Shown: positions 1 to 8,252 of the stretch, piece after piece
How positions within the stretch are numbered: the first letter of the stretch is position 1
Layout: every line of letters starts with the position of its first letter
Source of the DNA: Spongiactinospora rosea
Lineage (GTDB): Bacteria; Actinomycetota; Actinomycetes; Streptosporangiales; Streptosporangiaceae
Assembly: GCF_003315795.1 (NCBI RefSeq)
Contig: NZ_QMEY01000005.1
Span: 310,001 to 374,000 of the forward strand
Direction of reading: 5' to 3'
DNA: 64,000 bases
Notes under the pieces: generated by a model
The model's input: only the letters and a program-made list of their open reading frames with translations
The model's database searches: none
What the model was told of the DNA's origin: nothing
Program-made: the position numbers and the translations under genes

Positions 1-459
1 CGCGAGGGGCTGGAGGAGACCAAGCGGGCGGTCGACGCGCTGCGCGGGGAGGACCTCCGGCTGGCGGAGCGGCTGGAGCGGCTGGCGGTGGAGCACCGTT
101 CGGCGGGCGGGGCCGGGTGCGCGGTGCGGGTGAGCGGTGACCTGGAGGGGTTGTCGGCGGGGGCGCGGCTGGCAGTGGCGCGTACCGCGCAGGAGGCGCT
201 GACCAACGTGCGCAAACACGCGCCGGGGGCGGCGGCGGAGGTGTCGTTGCGGCGGGTGGCCGACTGGTGCGAGCTGGAGGTCCGCGACCATGGCGGGCGG
301 GCGCGGGCCGATCGGCAGCCGGGCGGCGGGCACGGGCTGGTGGGGATGCGCGAGCGGGCCGAGTTGCTGGGCGGTTCGCTGGTCACCGGGCCGGGGGAGG
401 GCGGGTTCCGGGTGCTGTTGCGCGTCCCGGCCGCCGATCGGGCCGGGGCGGCCCGGTGA
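1..459 (+). CDS. Sensor histidine kinase, C-terminal part (cut by window start)
   Basis: Open from the first base with no start, so the N-terminus lies outside the window. What remains is the HATPase_c half of a NarL/DegS-type kinase. An N-box reads EALTNVRKHA, a G-box core reads VRDHGG, and a GHGLVGMRERAELLGG stretch is the G2/lid typical of HisKA_3 kinases. The phosphorylated histidine and any sensor region are missing. Its stop overlaps the GTG start of the response regulator by 4 bp, so the two are translationally coupled and form one two-component system. The signal sensed cannot be told. Confidence 0.9.
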   Translation, partial: REGLEETKRAVDALRGEDLRLAERLERLAVEHRSAGGAGCAVRVSGDLEGLSAGARLAVARTAQEALTNVRKHAPGAAAEVSLRRVADWCELEVRDHGGRARADRQPGGGHGLVGMRERAELLGGSLVTGPGEGGFRVLLRVPAADRAGAAR

Positions 460-1112
460 GCGTGCGCGTGGTGGTCGTCGATGACCAGACGGTGGTGCGG
501 GAGGGGCTGGTGCTGCTGCTCGGGCTGCTGCCCGGCGTGGAGGTGGCCGGCGCGGCGGGCGATGGGGAGGAGGCGCTGCGGCTGGTGGCGGCGCATCGTC
601 CAGACGTGGTGCTGATGGATCTGCGGATGCCCCGGATGGACGGCGTGACGGCGACCCGGCGCATCCGCGTGGAGCATCCGGGGGTGGAGGTCGTGGTGCT
701 GACGACCTATGCCGATGACGAGTCGGTGTTCGCGGCGTTGCGCGCGGGGGCGCGCGGCTACCTGACCAAGGACACCGACGCCGAATCACTGGCGCGTGCC
801 ATCACGGCGGTGTCGGCGGGTCAGGCGCACTTCGACCCGCAGGTGCAACGCCGCCTGGCCGAGGCGGTCACCCGGCGCGCCCCGCGCCCCCGGGACCTAC
901 CGGACGGGCTGACCCCGAGGGAGGCGGAGGTCCTGCGGCTGATCGCGGCGGGGCGGTCCAACGCGGAGATCGCGGGGGAGTTGGTGATCTCGGCGGCGAC
1001 GGTGAAGTCCCACATCAACAACCTGTTCACCAAGGCGGGCCTACGCGACCGCGCCCAGGCGGTGACCTACGCCTTCCGCCACGGCCTCACCCCCGAAACC
1101 CCAGACCCCTGA
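456..1112 (+). CDS. NarL/FixJ-family response regulator
   Basis: A 218-residue transcription regulator. The receiver domain (about 1-120) has the acidic pair D9/D10, the phosphoacceptor D55 in VLMDLRMP, the conserved T of LTTYADD and the K of YLTKD. The LuxR-type HTH begins at LTPREAEVLRLIAAG (about 149) and continues through AEIAGELVISAATVKSHINNLF. The GTG start is chosen because it overlaps the kinase stop and gives the normal receiver N-terminus; the longer reading frame upstream is a shadow of the kinase. It is the partner of the kinase just upstream. Targets are unknown. Confidence 0.93.
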   Translation: MSVRVVVVDDQTVVREGLVLLLGLLPGVEVAGAAGDGEEALRLVAAHRPDVVLMDLRMPRMDGVTATRRIRVEHPGVEVVVLTTYADDESVFAALRAGARGYLTKDTDAESLARAITAVSAGQAHFDPQVQRRLAEAVTRRAPRPRDLPDGLTPREAEVLRLIAAGRSNAEIAGELVISAATVKSHINNLFTKAGLRDRAQAVTYAFRHGLTPETPDP

Positions 1113-1520
1113 CTCCCTTCCGCCCCACGTGGGGCGATGCTCCCATTGCTGCAGGGTGGCCCGGCAGGGCGCGGCCGACTTGTTTCCGGGCTGGGCCGGG
1201 TGGGTGGCGGGATGTGCCTGACCGTTTCCGGCTGCGCGGGTACCCGGGCTGGGCTGGGCGGCCTCAGGGGGTCACCAGTCCGTACGGAGGTACGGCTGTG
1301 GGGGCGTGATCGGTGGGTGCGGGATAACCGCCTGGTCTTTCCGGCTGTTGCGGCGGGCGGCCCTGCAGGGGCACCTGGCCGTACGGCGGCACATCTTGGG
1401 GGCGATGCCCCGGCGGTGGTGTGGGGGGCCGTGGGGGTTGGCGGGCGGGGTCGGCGAGGATGGGGGAGTTCGGTCGGTGGCGGGGCGGGCCTGCCACGGG
1501 ATGTCGCTGGAGGGTGAAGC
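1113..1520. other. Intergenic region with a 16-bp palindrome
   Basis: About 400 bases with no convincing gene: the open frames are GC-driven and lack family signatures. It opens with the perfect palindrome CGCCCCACGTGGGGCG at 1121-1136, nine bases after the response-regulator stop. The palindrome has no loop and no T-run, so it is a poor intrinsic terminator and could as well be a dimer binding site. Nothing else is seen. Confidence 0.5.
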
Positions 1521-2345
1521 ATGGACGTGAACGCCTCGCGGGAGCTGGCCGAGATCGCGGCGTTGGCCGCCAGGTCGGTGGGCGGGCTGTTGCGGGAGGC
1601 GTTCCGCTCCCGGCCGCAGGTGCGGACGAAACGTGACTTCCACGATCCGGTGACCGAGCATGACCGGGCGGCCGAGGAGGTCATCCGTGGGGTGATCGCC
1701 CGGGAGTGCCCGCGCAGTGTGATCGTCGGGGAGGAGGGCGGTACGCTGCCCGCCGGCGCGGGCGCGCCAGGTGATGCCGGTGACGGGGTGCGGTGGTTCG
1801 TTGACCCCATCGACGGGACGGCGAACTTCGCGGCGGGGGTGCCGTTCTTCTGCGTGTCGGTGGCCGCGGCGGTCGATGCGGAGGTGGTGGCCGGTGTGGT
1901 GTACGACCCGGTGCGTGAGGAGATGTTCACCGCGAGCCTGGCCGGGGCGTTCGTGGCGGGGCGGCGGCTGGTCAGCGCCGGGGCGGTGCGCGACCGGGAG
2001 GCGATGTTGCTGACCAGCTACCCCAGCCCGCGGGATCTGAAGGCGGAAGGCACCGAGGCGCTGGACCGGTTCGCGCGGATGGTGACCTCGTTCGCGGCCG
2101 TGCGCCGTCCGGGCAGCGCGGCGTTGAAGCTGGCGCATGTGGCGGCCGGGTGGTCGGACGTGGCGTTCGGGTTCCGGGCCAGTCCGTGGGATGTGGCGGC
2201 GGGGTCGTTGCTGGTGCGGCAGGCGGGCGGGGTGTACATCCCGCTGGACGGCTCGGTGCTGGAGGTGGGCGGGTACCTGGCTCATGTCGGCGGCTTCGAC
2301 CTGGACGGGTCGGTGCTGGGAGATGTGGCGGCGCGGGCCCGCTGA
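1521..2345 (+). CDS. Inositol-monophosphatase-family phosphatase
   Basis: A 274-residue Mg-dependent sugar-phosphate phosphatase of the IMPase/FBPase/HisN fold. The signature residues are present: GEEGG (E71, E72) for metal, WFVDPIDGTANF (D95, D98) for metal and phosphate, and PWDVAAG with D224 near the C-terminus. Length is normal for the family. ATG start follows GGAGGGTGAAGC, a good ribosome site. The substrate could be inositol phosphate, histidinol phosphate or a similar compound; the sequence does not decide. It stands alone or with the YigZ gene 23 bp downstream. Confidence 0.9.
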   Translation: MDVNASRELAEIAALAARSVGGLLREAFRSRPQVRTKRDFHDPVTEHDRAAEEVIRGVIARECPRSVIVGEEGGTLPAGAGAPGDAGDGVRWFVDPIDGTANFAAGVPFFCVSVAAAVDAEVVAGVVYDPVREEMFTASLAGAFVAGRRLVSAGAVRDREAMLLTSYPSPRDLKAEGTEALDRFARMVTSFAAVRRPGSAALKLAHVAAGWSDVAFGFRASPWDVAAGSLLVRQAGGVYIPLDGSVLEVGGYLAHVGGFDLDGSVLGDVAARAR

Positions 2346-2368
2346 GCCGGGGCCGATAACCTGGGCCG

Positions 2369-3001
2369 GTGGCCGAGCCGTACCTGACCGTCGGGGAGAT
2401 GGTCGAGCGTGAGATCGAGGTGCGCAGGTCCCGGTTCATCTGCGCGGTGGCCCGGGTGGGTGCGGAGGAGGAGGCGCGGGCGTTCGCGGCCGGACGCCGC
2501 CGGGCGCATCCGGGTGCCGCGCACACGTGTACGGCGTTCGCGATCGGCGGGGAACGTTCCCCGGCGCGGGGCGATGACGACGGCGAGCCGGGCGGCACGG
2601 CGGGCGCGCCGATGCTGGACACACTGTTGCGGCGGGGCTTCAGTGACACCGTGGCGGTGGTGACCCGCTATTTCGGCGGTGTCCTTTTGGGGGCGGGCGG
2701 CCTGGTACGTGCGTACGGCAGGGCGGTCGGCCAGACCCTGGACGCGGTGCGGCCGGTGCGGATGGTCCCGGCGGTGGTGATGGCGGTGCGGATCGGTCAT
2801 GCTCACGCGGGCCGTCTGGAAAGCGACCTGCGGGCGTCGCCGTACGAGGTCAGGGATGTCGGCTACGGCGAGGACGTGGTGATCGAGACGGCGGTGGAGC
2901 GGGCGGGGCTGGCCGGGTTCGAGGAGTGGGTGGCCACGGCCAGCGCGGGCCGGGCGCGGGTGAGCCGGGGCAAGGTCGTGTTCACCCCGTCGGACGGCTG
3001 A
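2369..3001 (+). CDS. YigZ/IMPACT-family protein (UPF0029)
   Basis: A 210-residue protein with the two hallmark blocks of the IMPACT N-terminal domain: DDGEPGGTAGAPM (about 70-82) and TRYFGGVLLGAGGLVRAYG (99-117). The C-terminal part fits the small ferredoxin-like domain that follows in bacterial YigZ. The family is linked to translation and stress regulation in eukaryotes, but the biochemical role in bacteria is not settled. GTG start at 2369 fits the usual family N-terminus. It follows the phosphatase by 23 bp, so they may be co-transcribed. Confidence 0.9.
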   Translation: MAEPYLTVGEMVEREIEVRRSRFICAVARVGAEEEARAFAAGRRRAHPGAAHTCTAFAIGGERSPARGDDDGEPGGTAGAPMLDTLLRRGFSDTVAVVTRYFGGVLLGAGGLVRAYGRAVGQTLDAVRPVRMVPAVVMAVRIGHAHAGRLESDLRASPYEVRDVGYGEDVVIETAVERAGLAGFEEWVATASAGRARVSRGKVVFTPSDG

Positions 3002-3070
3002 ACCCCGCGCCCACCGCAGGCTGGGCGGCGAAAAAGGATGCCCGGAACCTGCGGGGACGTTGTTACGATC

Positions 3071-3808
3071 ATGAGCATGCGGGTGAGTCAGCAGATCACG
3101 GCCGTGCTCGGCCCGGACCTCCAGTGGTCCGATGAGCACGAGGGGATGAGCGGCCAGGTGATGCGGGTGACCGGCCCGGCCGGGGTGTTCTACGTCAAGC
3201 AGGGCCCGATCGCCGTCGCCGAGCATGAGCGGCTGCGCTGGCTCAAGCGGTGGGCGGCCGTGCCCGACATCGTGGCCTTCGACGGGCAGAGCCTGGTGCT
3301 CGCCGACGTGGCCGCGCCCAGCCTGGAGAGCGCCGCCCCGCCGGAGATCGGCACGCTGATGGGGCGGATTCTGCGCGACCTGCACGCCATCGAGGTCGGC
3401 GAGTGTCCTTTCGACGAACGGCTCGACGTCCGCCTGGCCCGGGCGGACGCCCGGGTGCGCGAAGGGCTGGTCGACACCGGCGACTTCGACGAGGATCACG
3501 TCGGTCTTTCGCCACGGCAGGTCCATGACCGGCTGATCGCCGAACGTCCCGCCGAGGAGGATCTGGTCGTCGCGCACGGCGACTACACGCCGAGCAACGT
3601 GCTGGTGCCGCCCGTGGGCGATCCGGTGCTGATCGACGTCGGGGGGCTCGGGGTGGCCGACCGCTATCTCGATCTGGCCATCGTCGTGCGGGATCTGCGC
3701 GACGATTTCGGCCCGCAGGCGGTCGATGACTTCCTCGCCGCCTATGGGCTGGATGCCCTGGATGAGAGGAAGCTGGGTTACTTCCGGCTGCTGGATGAGA
3801 TGTTCTGA
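3071..3808 (+). CDS. APH(3')-family aminoglycoside phosphotransferase-like protein
   Basis: Kinase-fold phosphotransferase of 245 residues. It has a YVKQG nucleotide-binding lysine (about K43), the catalytic loop VVAHGDYTPSN (H169, D171, N176) and the metal-binding aspartate in VLIDVGGLGVADRYLDLAIV, which closely follows the APH(3') pattern. The C-terminal FRLLDEMF also matches APH(3') enzymes, which end in a similar RLLDEFF. ATG 3071 is preferred over the ATG at 3038 because it follows GGGGACG by a usual distance and gives the family length; ATG 3077 is also possible. Known relatives phosphorylate the 3'-hydroxyl of kanamycin-type drugs. Whether this copy confers resistance or acts on another substrate is open. 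Confidence 0.85.
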   Translation: MSMRVSQQITAVLGPDLQWSDEHEGMSGQVMRVTGPAGVFYVKQGPIAVAEHERLRWLKRWAAVPDIVAFDGQSLVLADVAAPSLESAAPPEIGTLMGRILRDLHAIEVGECPFDERLDVRLARADARVREGLVDTGDFDEDHVGLSPRQVHDRLIAERPAEEDLVVAHGDYTPSNVLVPPVGDPVLIDVGGLGVADRYLDLAIVVRDLRDDFGPQAVDDFLAAYGLDALDERKLGYFRLLDEMF

Positions 3809-3831
3809 GGCCCAGGGCCGATCGCTGATCC

Positions 3832-4166
3832 TTGACAGGGCGCCTGCCGGGGCCGACCGTGGTTCCGGATCTCGAAGTGATCAGCGAGGCGGTCGTGGGC
3901 GCTCTCCATCGCAGGGAATTACTGGGCCGGCCGGCCGCCGCGGGCTTCGGCACGGCGGCGGCGGCGGCCTGGCCGGGCAACGCGGCCGGTGCCGATACGG
4001 CGGAGGTCACCGTGCTCGCGGGGGCCACGCTGATCGACGGGACCGGTGCGCCGCCGCGGTGGGACGCGGCGGTCGTGGTGGCCGGTGACCGGATCGTCGC
4101 GGTCGGGTCCCGGCCTGGGCGAATGCCGGGCGGGGTGCGGGTGCCCGCCGATCCGCCGGTGAGCGC
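3832..4166 (+). pseudogene. Truncated Tat-exported amidohydrolase (N-terminal fragment)
   Basis: The frame starts with a Tat signal: HRRELLG (twin R27-R28) followed by a hydrophobic, alanine-rich stretch. It then enters the N-terminal beta-sandwich of an amidohydrolase: ATLIDGTGAPPRWDAAVVV, then GDRIVAVGSRPG. The sequence stops resembling the family at about 4150, before the metal-binding HxH, and runs out of frame into the 3' end of the opposing LysR gene. All catalytic residues are gone. This looks like a deletion remnant whose 3' part was replaced by the LysR-MFS segment. Confidence 0.72.
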
Positions 4167-4167
4167 C

Positions 4168-5055
4168 CTACCCCTGCCGTTCGTCCGCGCCGGAACCGGT
4201 CTGGATCAGTTCGACGAAGGCGGCGGCCGCGGGCGAGGGCCGGTCGTCCCAGATCAGGTGCTCGACCCGGGTGGGCGCGTCGCGCAGGCGGATGACGCGC
4301 AGGCCGGGTGAGCGCGGGGCGTACGCGGCGGGCAGCATGCCCACGCCCAGGCCCTGCCGTACCAGGTCGACCATGAAGTCGGCCGAGGACACCTCGAAGG
4401 GCACCTCGCGGCGCACCCCCGCGGCGGCGAACGCCTCATCGGACTGCGCCCGCCCGGCCGCGCCGACGCGGAAGTCGATGAACGGCTCATCGGCCAGGCC
4501 CCGCAGGTCGGTCTCGCGCTCTGTGCGGTGGTAGCCGGGGGCGACCACGGCGACGAGCTCGCCTCCGGCGAGGCGGCGGCTCTGGACGCCTTTGGGCTCG
4601 GCGCGGGGTGGCAGGCCGAGGAACGCGACATCGATCTCGCCCCGCCGGACCCGTTCGACCAGGACGTCGCTGCCCGCCGAGGTGAGCGTGATGTGCACCC
4701 GCGGGTGGCGGCGGCGGTAGTGGCTCAGGGCGACCGGCAGGTCGATGGCGGTCACGGTGGGGATGGCACCGACGGCGAGGCGTCCGACGATCTGCCCGCC
4801 CGCGGCGGCGACCTCGGCCCGCGCGCGGTCGGCGGCCTCCAGGCACTCGCGGGCGGCGGGCAGGAACGCCTCCCCGGCGGGGGTGAGCCGGACGCGGCGG
4901 CTGGTGCGCTCGAACAGCCGCGCGCCCAGTTCGCGTTCCAGGGCGGCGATCTGGTGGCTGAGCGCCGACTGCACCACCCGGCAGCGCTCGGCGGCGCGGG
5001 TGAAGTTGAGGGTCTGCGCGACCGCGATGACGTACCTCAGTTGCTGCAGCTCCAT
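4168..5055 (-). CDS. LysR-family transcriptional regulator
   Basis: A 295-residue LysR regulator. The N-terminal winged HTH begins MELQQLRYVIAVAQTLNFT and includes the AERCRVVQSALSHQIAALE recognition region. The periplasmic-binding-like effector domain follows from about 90, with the usual DVAFLGLP and GLGVGMLP stretches. The second ATG (5055) is chosen because LysR proteins start with this MELQQLRYF-like block; the upstream ATG at 5073 adds six residues. It is divergent from the MFS gene at 5137, the classic arrangement for LysR control of an exporter. The effector is unknown. Confidence 0.92.
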   Translation of the reverse strand: MELQQLRYVIAVAQTLNFTRAAERCRVVQSALSHQIAALERELGARLFERTSRRVRLTPAGEAFLPAARECLEAADRARAEVAAAGGQIVGRLAVGAIPTVTAIDLPVALSHYRRRHPRVHITLTSAGSDVLVERVRRGEIDVAFLGLPPRAEPKGVQSRRLAGGELVAVVAPGYHRTERETDLRGLADEPFIDFRVGAAGRAQSDEAFAAAGVRREVPFEVSSADFMVDLVRQGLGVGMLPAAYAPRSPGLRVIRLRDAPTRVEHLIWDDRPSPAAAAFVELIQTGSGADERQG

Positions 5056-5069
5056 GTATCCATTATCCA

Positions 5070-5114
5070 CCACGATCGATGGCCATGAAAAAGATGTGTT
5101 GGACTCATCGATCG
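5070..5114. promoter_or_regulatory. Likely LysR operator in the divergent intergenic region
   Basis: In the 81-bp gap between the LysR and MFS starts, GATCGAT (5074-5080) and ATCGATC (5107-5113) form an inverted repeat. Each is flanked by CCACC or GGTGG, so the symmetry extends to about 13 positions with one gap. Spacing of about three helical turns and position between divergent genes suit a LysR tetramer. Assignment is inferred from position only. Confidence 0.45.
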
Positions 5115-5136
5115 GTGGGCGCGCACCCTTGATGAC

Positions 5137-6369
5137 GTGACCGAAGCCGTGACGCCCGCACCCATCATCGCCGCCGCCCCCGCGCCGATGCCCCGCGGGC
5201 TGCTGCTGTTGATGGCGGTGGCCACCGGGTCGTCGGTCGCGGGCAACTACTTCGCCCAGCCGCTGCTGGAGGTGATCGGGCGGGAGCTGGGGCTGGGCAC
5301 CGGCATGGCCATGCTGGTGGTGACCGCGGCGCAGGGCGGGTACGCGCTGGGCCTGATCTTGCTGGTGCCGCTGGGCGACCTGGTGGAACGCCGCCGGCTG
5401 GCGGTGGTGCTACTGGCCGCCACGGCGGTGTTCCTGCTGGTGTCGGCCCTGGCGCCGAGCGGCCCGGTGCTGCTGGCCGGTACCGCGCTGACGGCGCTGA
5501 CGTCGGTGGCCGCGCAGGTGGTGGTGCCGTACGCGGCCACGCTCGCCGCGCCCGGGCAGCGCGGCCGGGTGGTGGGCGTGGTCATGGCGGGCCTGCTGCT
5601 GGGCGGCCTGCTGGCGCGTACGGCCTCGGGCATGGTGTCGGCGCTCGGCGGCTGGCGGACGATCTACTGGCTGAACGCGGCCCTGGTGGCCGTCGTCGCC
5701 GTCCTGCTGTGGCGTTTCCTGCCGCGCCTGCACACCCCGGCGGGGTTGTCCTATCCGGGGCTGCTGCGTTCGGCGGTCGCGCTGTCCGCCCGGGAGCCGC
5801 TGCTGCGGTGGCGGGCGGGGATCGGCGGGCTGTCGTTCGCGGCGTTCAGCGTGCTGTGGACGGCGGTCACGTTCTTGCTGGCCGGGCCGCCGTACGGCTG
5901 GCATGCGGCGGCCATCGGCGCGTTCGGCCTGGCAGGGGCCGCCGGGGCGGTCATCACGCCGCTGGCGGGCCGGTTGGCCGACCGCGGGTTCGTGCAGCAC
6001 GTCAGCGGGATCGGCGCGGCGGCGCTGGTGTCGTCCTGGCCGCTGATCGGCGCCGGGGCGGCGGGGGCGGGCTGGCTGGTAGCGGGGGTGGTGCTGTTCA
6101 GCGTGGCCCACCAGGCGCTGCTGAACGCCGGTCAGAGTGTGGTCTACGCCCTTGCCCCGGAAAGCCGCAACCGGCTGAACGCGGTGTTCATGACGGCGTG
6201 TTTTCTCGGCGGTGCCACCGGGTCGCTGCTGACCTCATCGGCCTGGGCGGCGGCGGGCTGGGGCGGGGTGAGCGTGCTCGGCGGCACACTGTCGGCCGCC
6301 GCGCTGGCGCTGTGGGTGCTGGAACGCCGCCACGCCGCGGCCTGCTCACCCCGGTCAGCGCGAGCCTGA
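5137..6369 (+). CDS. MFS transporter, drug:H+ antiporter type
   Basis: A 410-residue polytopic membrane protein with about 12 hydrophobic segments. The N-terminal half has the MFS motif A region as LVPLGDLVERRRLAV between segments 2 and 3, and the TM1 block SSVAGNYFAQPLLE is typical of YgaY/YnfM-like exporters. The GTG start at 5137 lies 81 bp from the divergent LysR gene, which probably controls it. Its last residues (HAAACSPRSARA) run into a second, broken MFS gene, so the final few residues may come from a fusion joint. Substrate unknown. Confidence 0.88.
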   Translation: MTEAVTPAPIIAAAPAPMPRGLLLLMAVATGSSVAGNYFAQPLLEVIGRELGLGTGMAMLVVTAAQGGYALGLILLVPLGDLVERRRLAVVLLAATAVFLLVSALAPSGPVLLAGTALTALTSVAAQVVVPYAATLAAPGQRGRVVGVVMAGLLLGGLLARTASGMVSALGGWRTIYWLNAALVAVVAVLLWRFLPRLHTPAGLSYPGLLRSAVALSAREPLLRWRAGIGGLSFAAFSVLWTAVTFLLAGPPYGWHAAAIGAFGLAGAAGAVITPLAGRLADRGFVQHVSGIGAAALVSSWPLIGAGAAGAGWLVAGVVLFSVAHQALLNAGQSVVYALAPESRNRLNAVFMTACFLGGATGSLLTSSAWAAAGWGGVSVLGGTLSAAALALWVLERRHAAACSPRSARA

Positions 6370-6919
6370 CCATCTCGGTGGGCGCCGCCGGGCTGATGGT
6401 CACGCTGTACGGCGTCTCGGCCGGGCTGGGCGTGCCGTTCATCGTGGCCTGGACCCGGCGGGTGAACCGGCGTTTCCTGCTGTCGGCGCTCTTGGCGATA
6501 TTGGCGCCGGATACACGGTGCAAAAGAGCCTGCGGGGCAGTTTCATCGCCGGTTGCGCCGGGCTGGTGGTGTCCTTGCTGGCGCTGCTCGCCTTCGGCGG
6601 CGGGCCGGTCGGCGCGGTCGTCTCGCTGGCGCTTTGGGGGCTCTCCTTCGGTGTGGTCCAGTTGTGCCAGGTCAACATGACCCAGGCCGCCGCGCCGGAC
6701 ACCTTCGAGGCCGCGATGTCGCTCAACACGATGGCCTACAACACCTCCATCGCGCTCGGGGCGCTGTTCGGCGGGCTGCTGGCCGATCATCTGGGGCTGA
6801 CCGGCGTGGTGTGGTACGGCGTGGCCCTGACGGGGGCCGCGCTGCTGCTCACGCTCGCCGCCCGGTGTACGTCCTCGCGCGGCGAGCGTGAGCAGGCGCC
6901 TGCGGCGGTAGGCGGGTAG
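6362..6919 (+). pseudogene. Decayed second MFS transporter (DHA1-like) with internal deletion and frameshift
   Basis: Two pieces of one MFS protein lie in different frames. At 6362-6517 the frame encodes LTISVGAAGLMVTLYGVSAG and then VAWTRRVNRRFLL, the TM2/motif A region of an arabinose-efflux-like carrier. At about 6518-6919 another frame encodes the C-terminal helices, including VNMTQAAAPDTFEAAMSLNT and ALGALFGGLLADHLGL. The middle six or so helices and the true start are missing. The joint lies near 6515. The 3' end could still be translated from the ATG at 6518 (133 residues), but it would not be a whole transporter. Confidence 0.78.
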
Positions 6920-6923
6920 CCGT

Positions 6924-8114
6924 TCAGGCGAGGCGGACGGGCAGGCTGTGCAGGCCGTGGATGAGGGTGCTGTCGCGCCAGCGCAGGTCCGCCGGGTCGG
7001 CGTCGAGGGTCATCGCCGGGAACCTGCCGAGCAGCCGCCCCAGCGCGATCTGCGCCTCCAGCCGGGCCAGTGGTGCGCCCAGGCAGTGGTGGACGCCGTG
7101 GCCGAAGCCGAGGTGACCGGCGGCGGGGCGGGCGAGGTCCAGCAGGTCGGGGTCGGGGAAGCGGCCGGCGTCCCGGTTGGCCGCGAGCAGGGAGATCATG
7201 ACGAACTCCCCGGCGGGGATCTCCACCCCGCCGACGCTCACCGGGGCGGTGGTGAACCGTACGGTGGCGATGTTGATCGGCCCGTCGTAGCGCAGGAACT
7301 CCTCCACGGCGGCGGGCAGCAGCGACGGATCGGCCCGCAGCGCCGCCATCTGCGCGGGGTTCCTCAGCAGCGCCAGCACGCTGTTGCCGATCAGGTTGAC
7401 CGTCGTCTCATGGCCTGCCACCAGCAGCAGGAAGGCCATGGACACCAGCTCGGCGTGGGAGAGGCGATCACCGGCGTCGGAGACGCGGGTCAGCTCCGAC
7501 AGCAGGTCATCGCCGTGCGCGGCGCGTTTGGCGGCGACGAGCGTGTCCATGTACGCGGTCAGTTCCCGCTGCGCCCGCGCCAGCTCCTCGGCGTCGGTGG
7601 CGCCGACGAACGGCCTGGTCCATTCGCGGAACCGGTCCCGGTCGCCGTCGGGTACGCCGAGCACCTCGCAGATGACGGTGATCGGCAGCGGGAACGCGTA
7701 GACCTCGATCAGGTCGGCGCTGCCGCCCGGTGCCATGGCGTCGACCAGATCGGTGGCGATCTGCTCGATCCTGGGGCGCAGCCGGGCGACGGCTCGGGCG
7801 GTGAACACCTTGTTGACGAGTTCGCGCAGCCGGGTGTGGTCGGGCGGGTCGGAGTTGAGCATGTGCGCCGACAGCGCCGAGGCGTAGGCGCCGGCGGTGC
7901 CCGGCGGGAAGAGTTCCAGGGCGCGGGCGCTGTCCTTGCTCAGGCGGGGGTCGCCGAGCAGCTGCCTGGCCTCGGCGTACCCGGTGACCAGCCAGCCCGG
8001 CAACCGCGAATGGAACCTCGCCGGGCGTACCGGTCCCTGGTCGCGTAGGGCCTGGTAGAGGGAGTGCGGGTCGCGCATGTGCCCGCGGTGCACTCTGATC
8101 GGTTCGCCTGTCAC
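6924..8114 (-). CDS. Cytochrome P450 (CYP107-like)
   Basis: A 396-residue soluble bacterial P450. It has the I-helix oxygen-activating motif AGHETT (233-238), the K-helix EEFLR (ExxR, 271-275) and the heme loop FGHGVHHCLG (337-346) with axial Cys344. The whole length is intact, and a start at MTGEPIRVHRGHM gives the usual N-terminus. There is no adjacent ferredoxin or reductase, so electrons must come from elsewhere. It is convergent with the broken MFS gene and divergent from the GntR operon. Relatives hydroxylate macrolides and other secondary metabolites; the substrate here is not predictable. Confidence 0.93.
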   Translation of the reverse strand: MTGEPIRVHRGHMRDPHSLYQALRDQGPVRPARFHSRLPGWLVTGYAEARQLLGDPRLSKDSARALELFPPGTAGAYASALSAHMLNSDPPDHTRLRELVNKVFTARAVARLRPRIEQIATDLVDAMAPGGSADLIEVYAFPLPITVICEVLGVPDGDRDRFREWTRPFVGATDAEELARAQRELTAYMDTLVAAKRAAHGDDLLSELTRVSDAGDRLSHAELVSMAFLLLVAGHETTVNLIGNSVLALLRNPAQMAALRADPSLLPAAVEEFLRYDGPINIATVRFTTAPVSVGGVEIPAGEFVMISLLAANRDAGRFPDPDLLDLARPAAGHLGFGHGVHHCLGAPLARLEAQIALGRLLGRFPAMTLDADPADLRWRDSTLIHGLHSLPVRLA

Positions 8115-8213
8115 GGTGGTTCACCGTAGTGCAGGAGGCGGCCCGCGGCCGGTCGGCAGGGCATGAACCGTGGCAGCCAGACGGCGATTGCCCGGTACGT
8201 CCCCCAGGCGCTA

Positions 8214-8239
8214 TGGTTCATTAGTGGAGTAATGAACCA
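8214..8239. promoter_or_regulatory. GntR (YtrA-type) operator, perfect inverted repeat
   Basis: Arms TGGTTCATTA (8214-8223) and TAATGAACCA (8230-8239) are perfect complements around the spacer GTGGAG. The right arm directly abuts the AAGGAGGT ribosome site of the downstream GntR gene, so bound repressor would cover the start of the operon. AT-rich, long-armed palindromes just upstream of the first gene are typical of YtrA-type regulators. Binding by the adjacent protein is inferred. Confidence 0.8.
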
Positions 8240-8252
8240 AGGAGGTAGGGGG

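Noticed and set aside
1137..1517. Open frame of 126 codons in the gap before the phosphatase
   Set aside because: Composition follows GC content with no family signature, no ribosome site and no conservation evidence; long reverse frames over it are equally empty.
1067..2285. Long minus-strand frames over the phosphatase gene
   Set aside because: Pro/Arg/His-rich shadow translations typical of the antisense of a high-GC gene.
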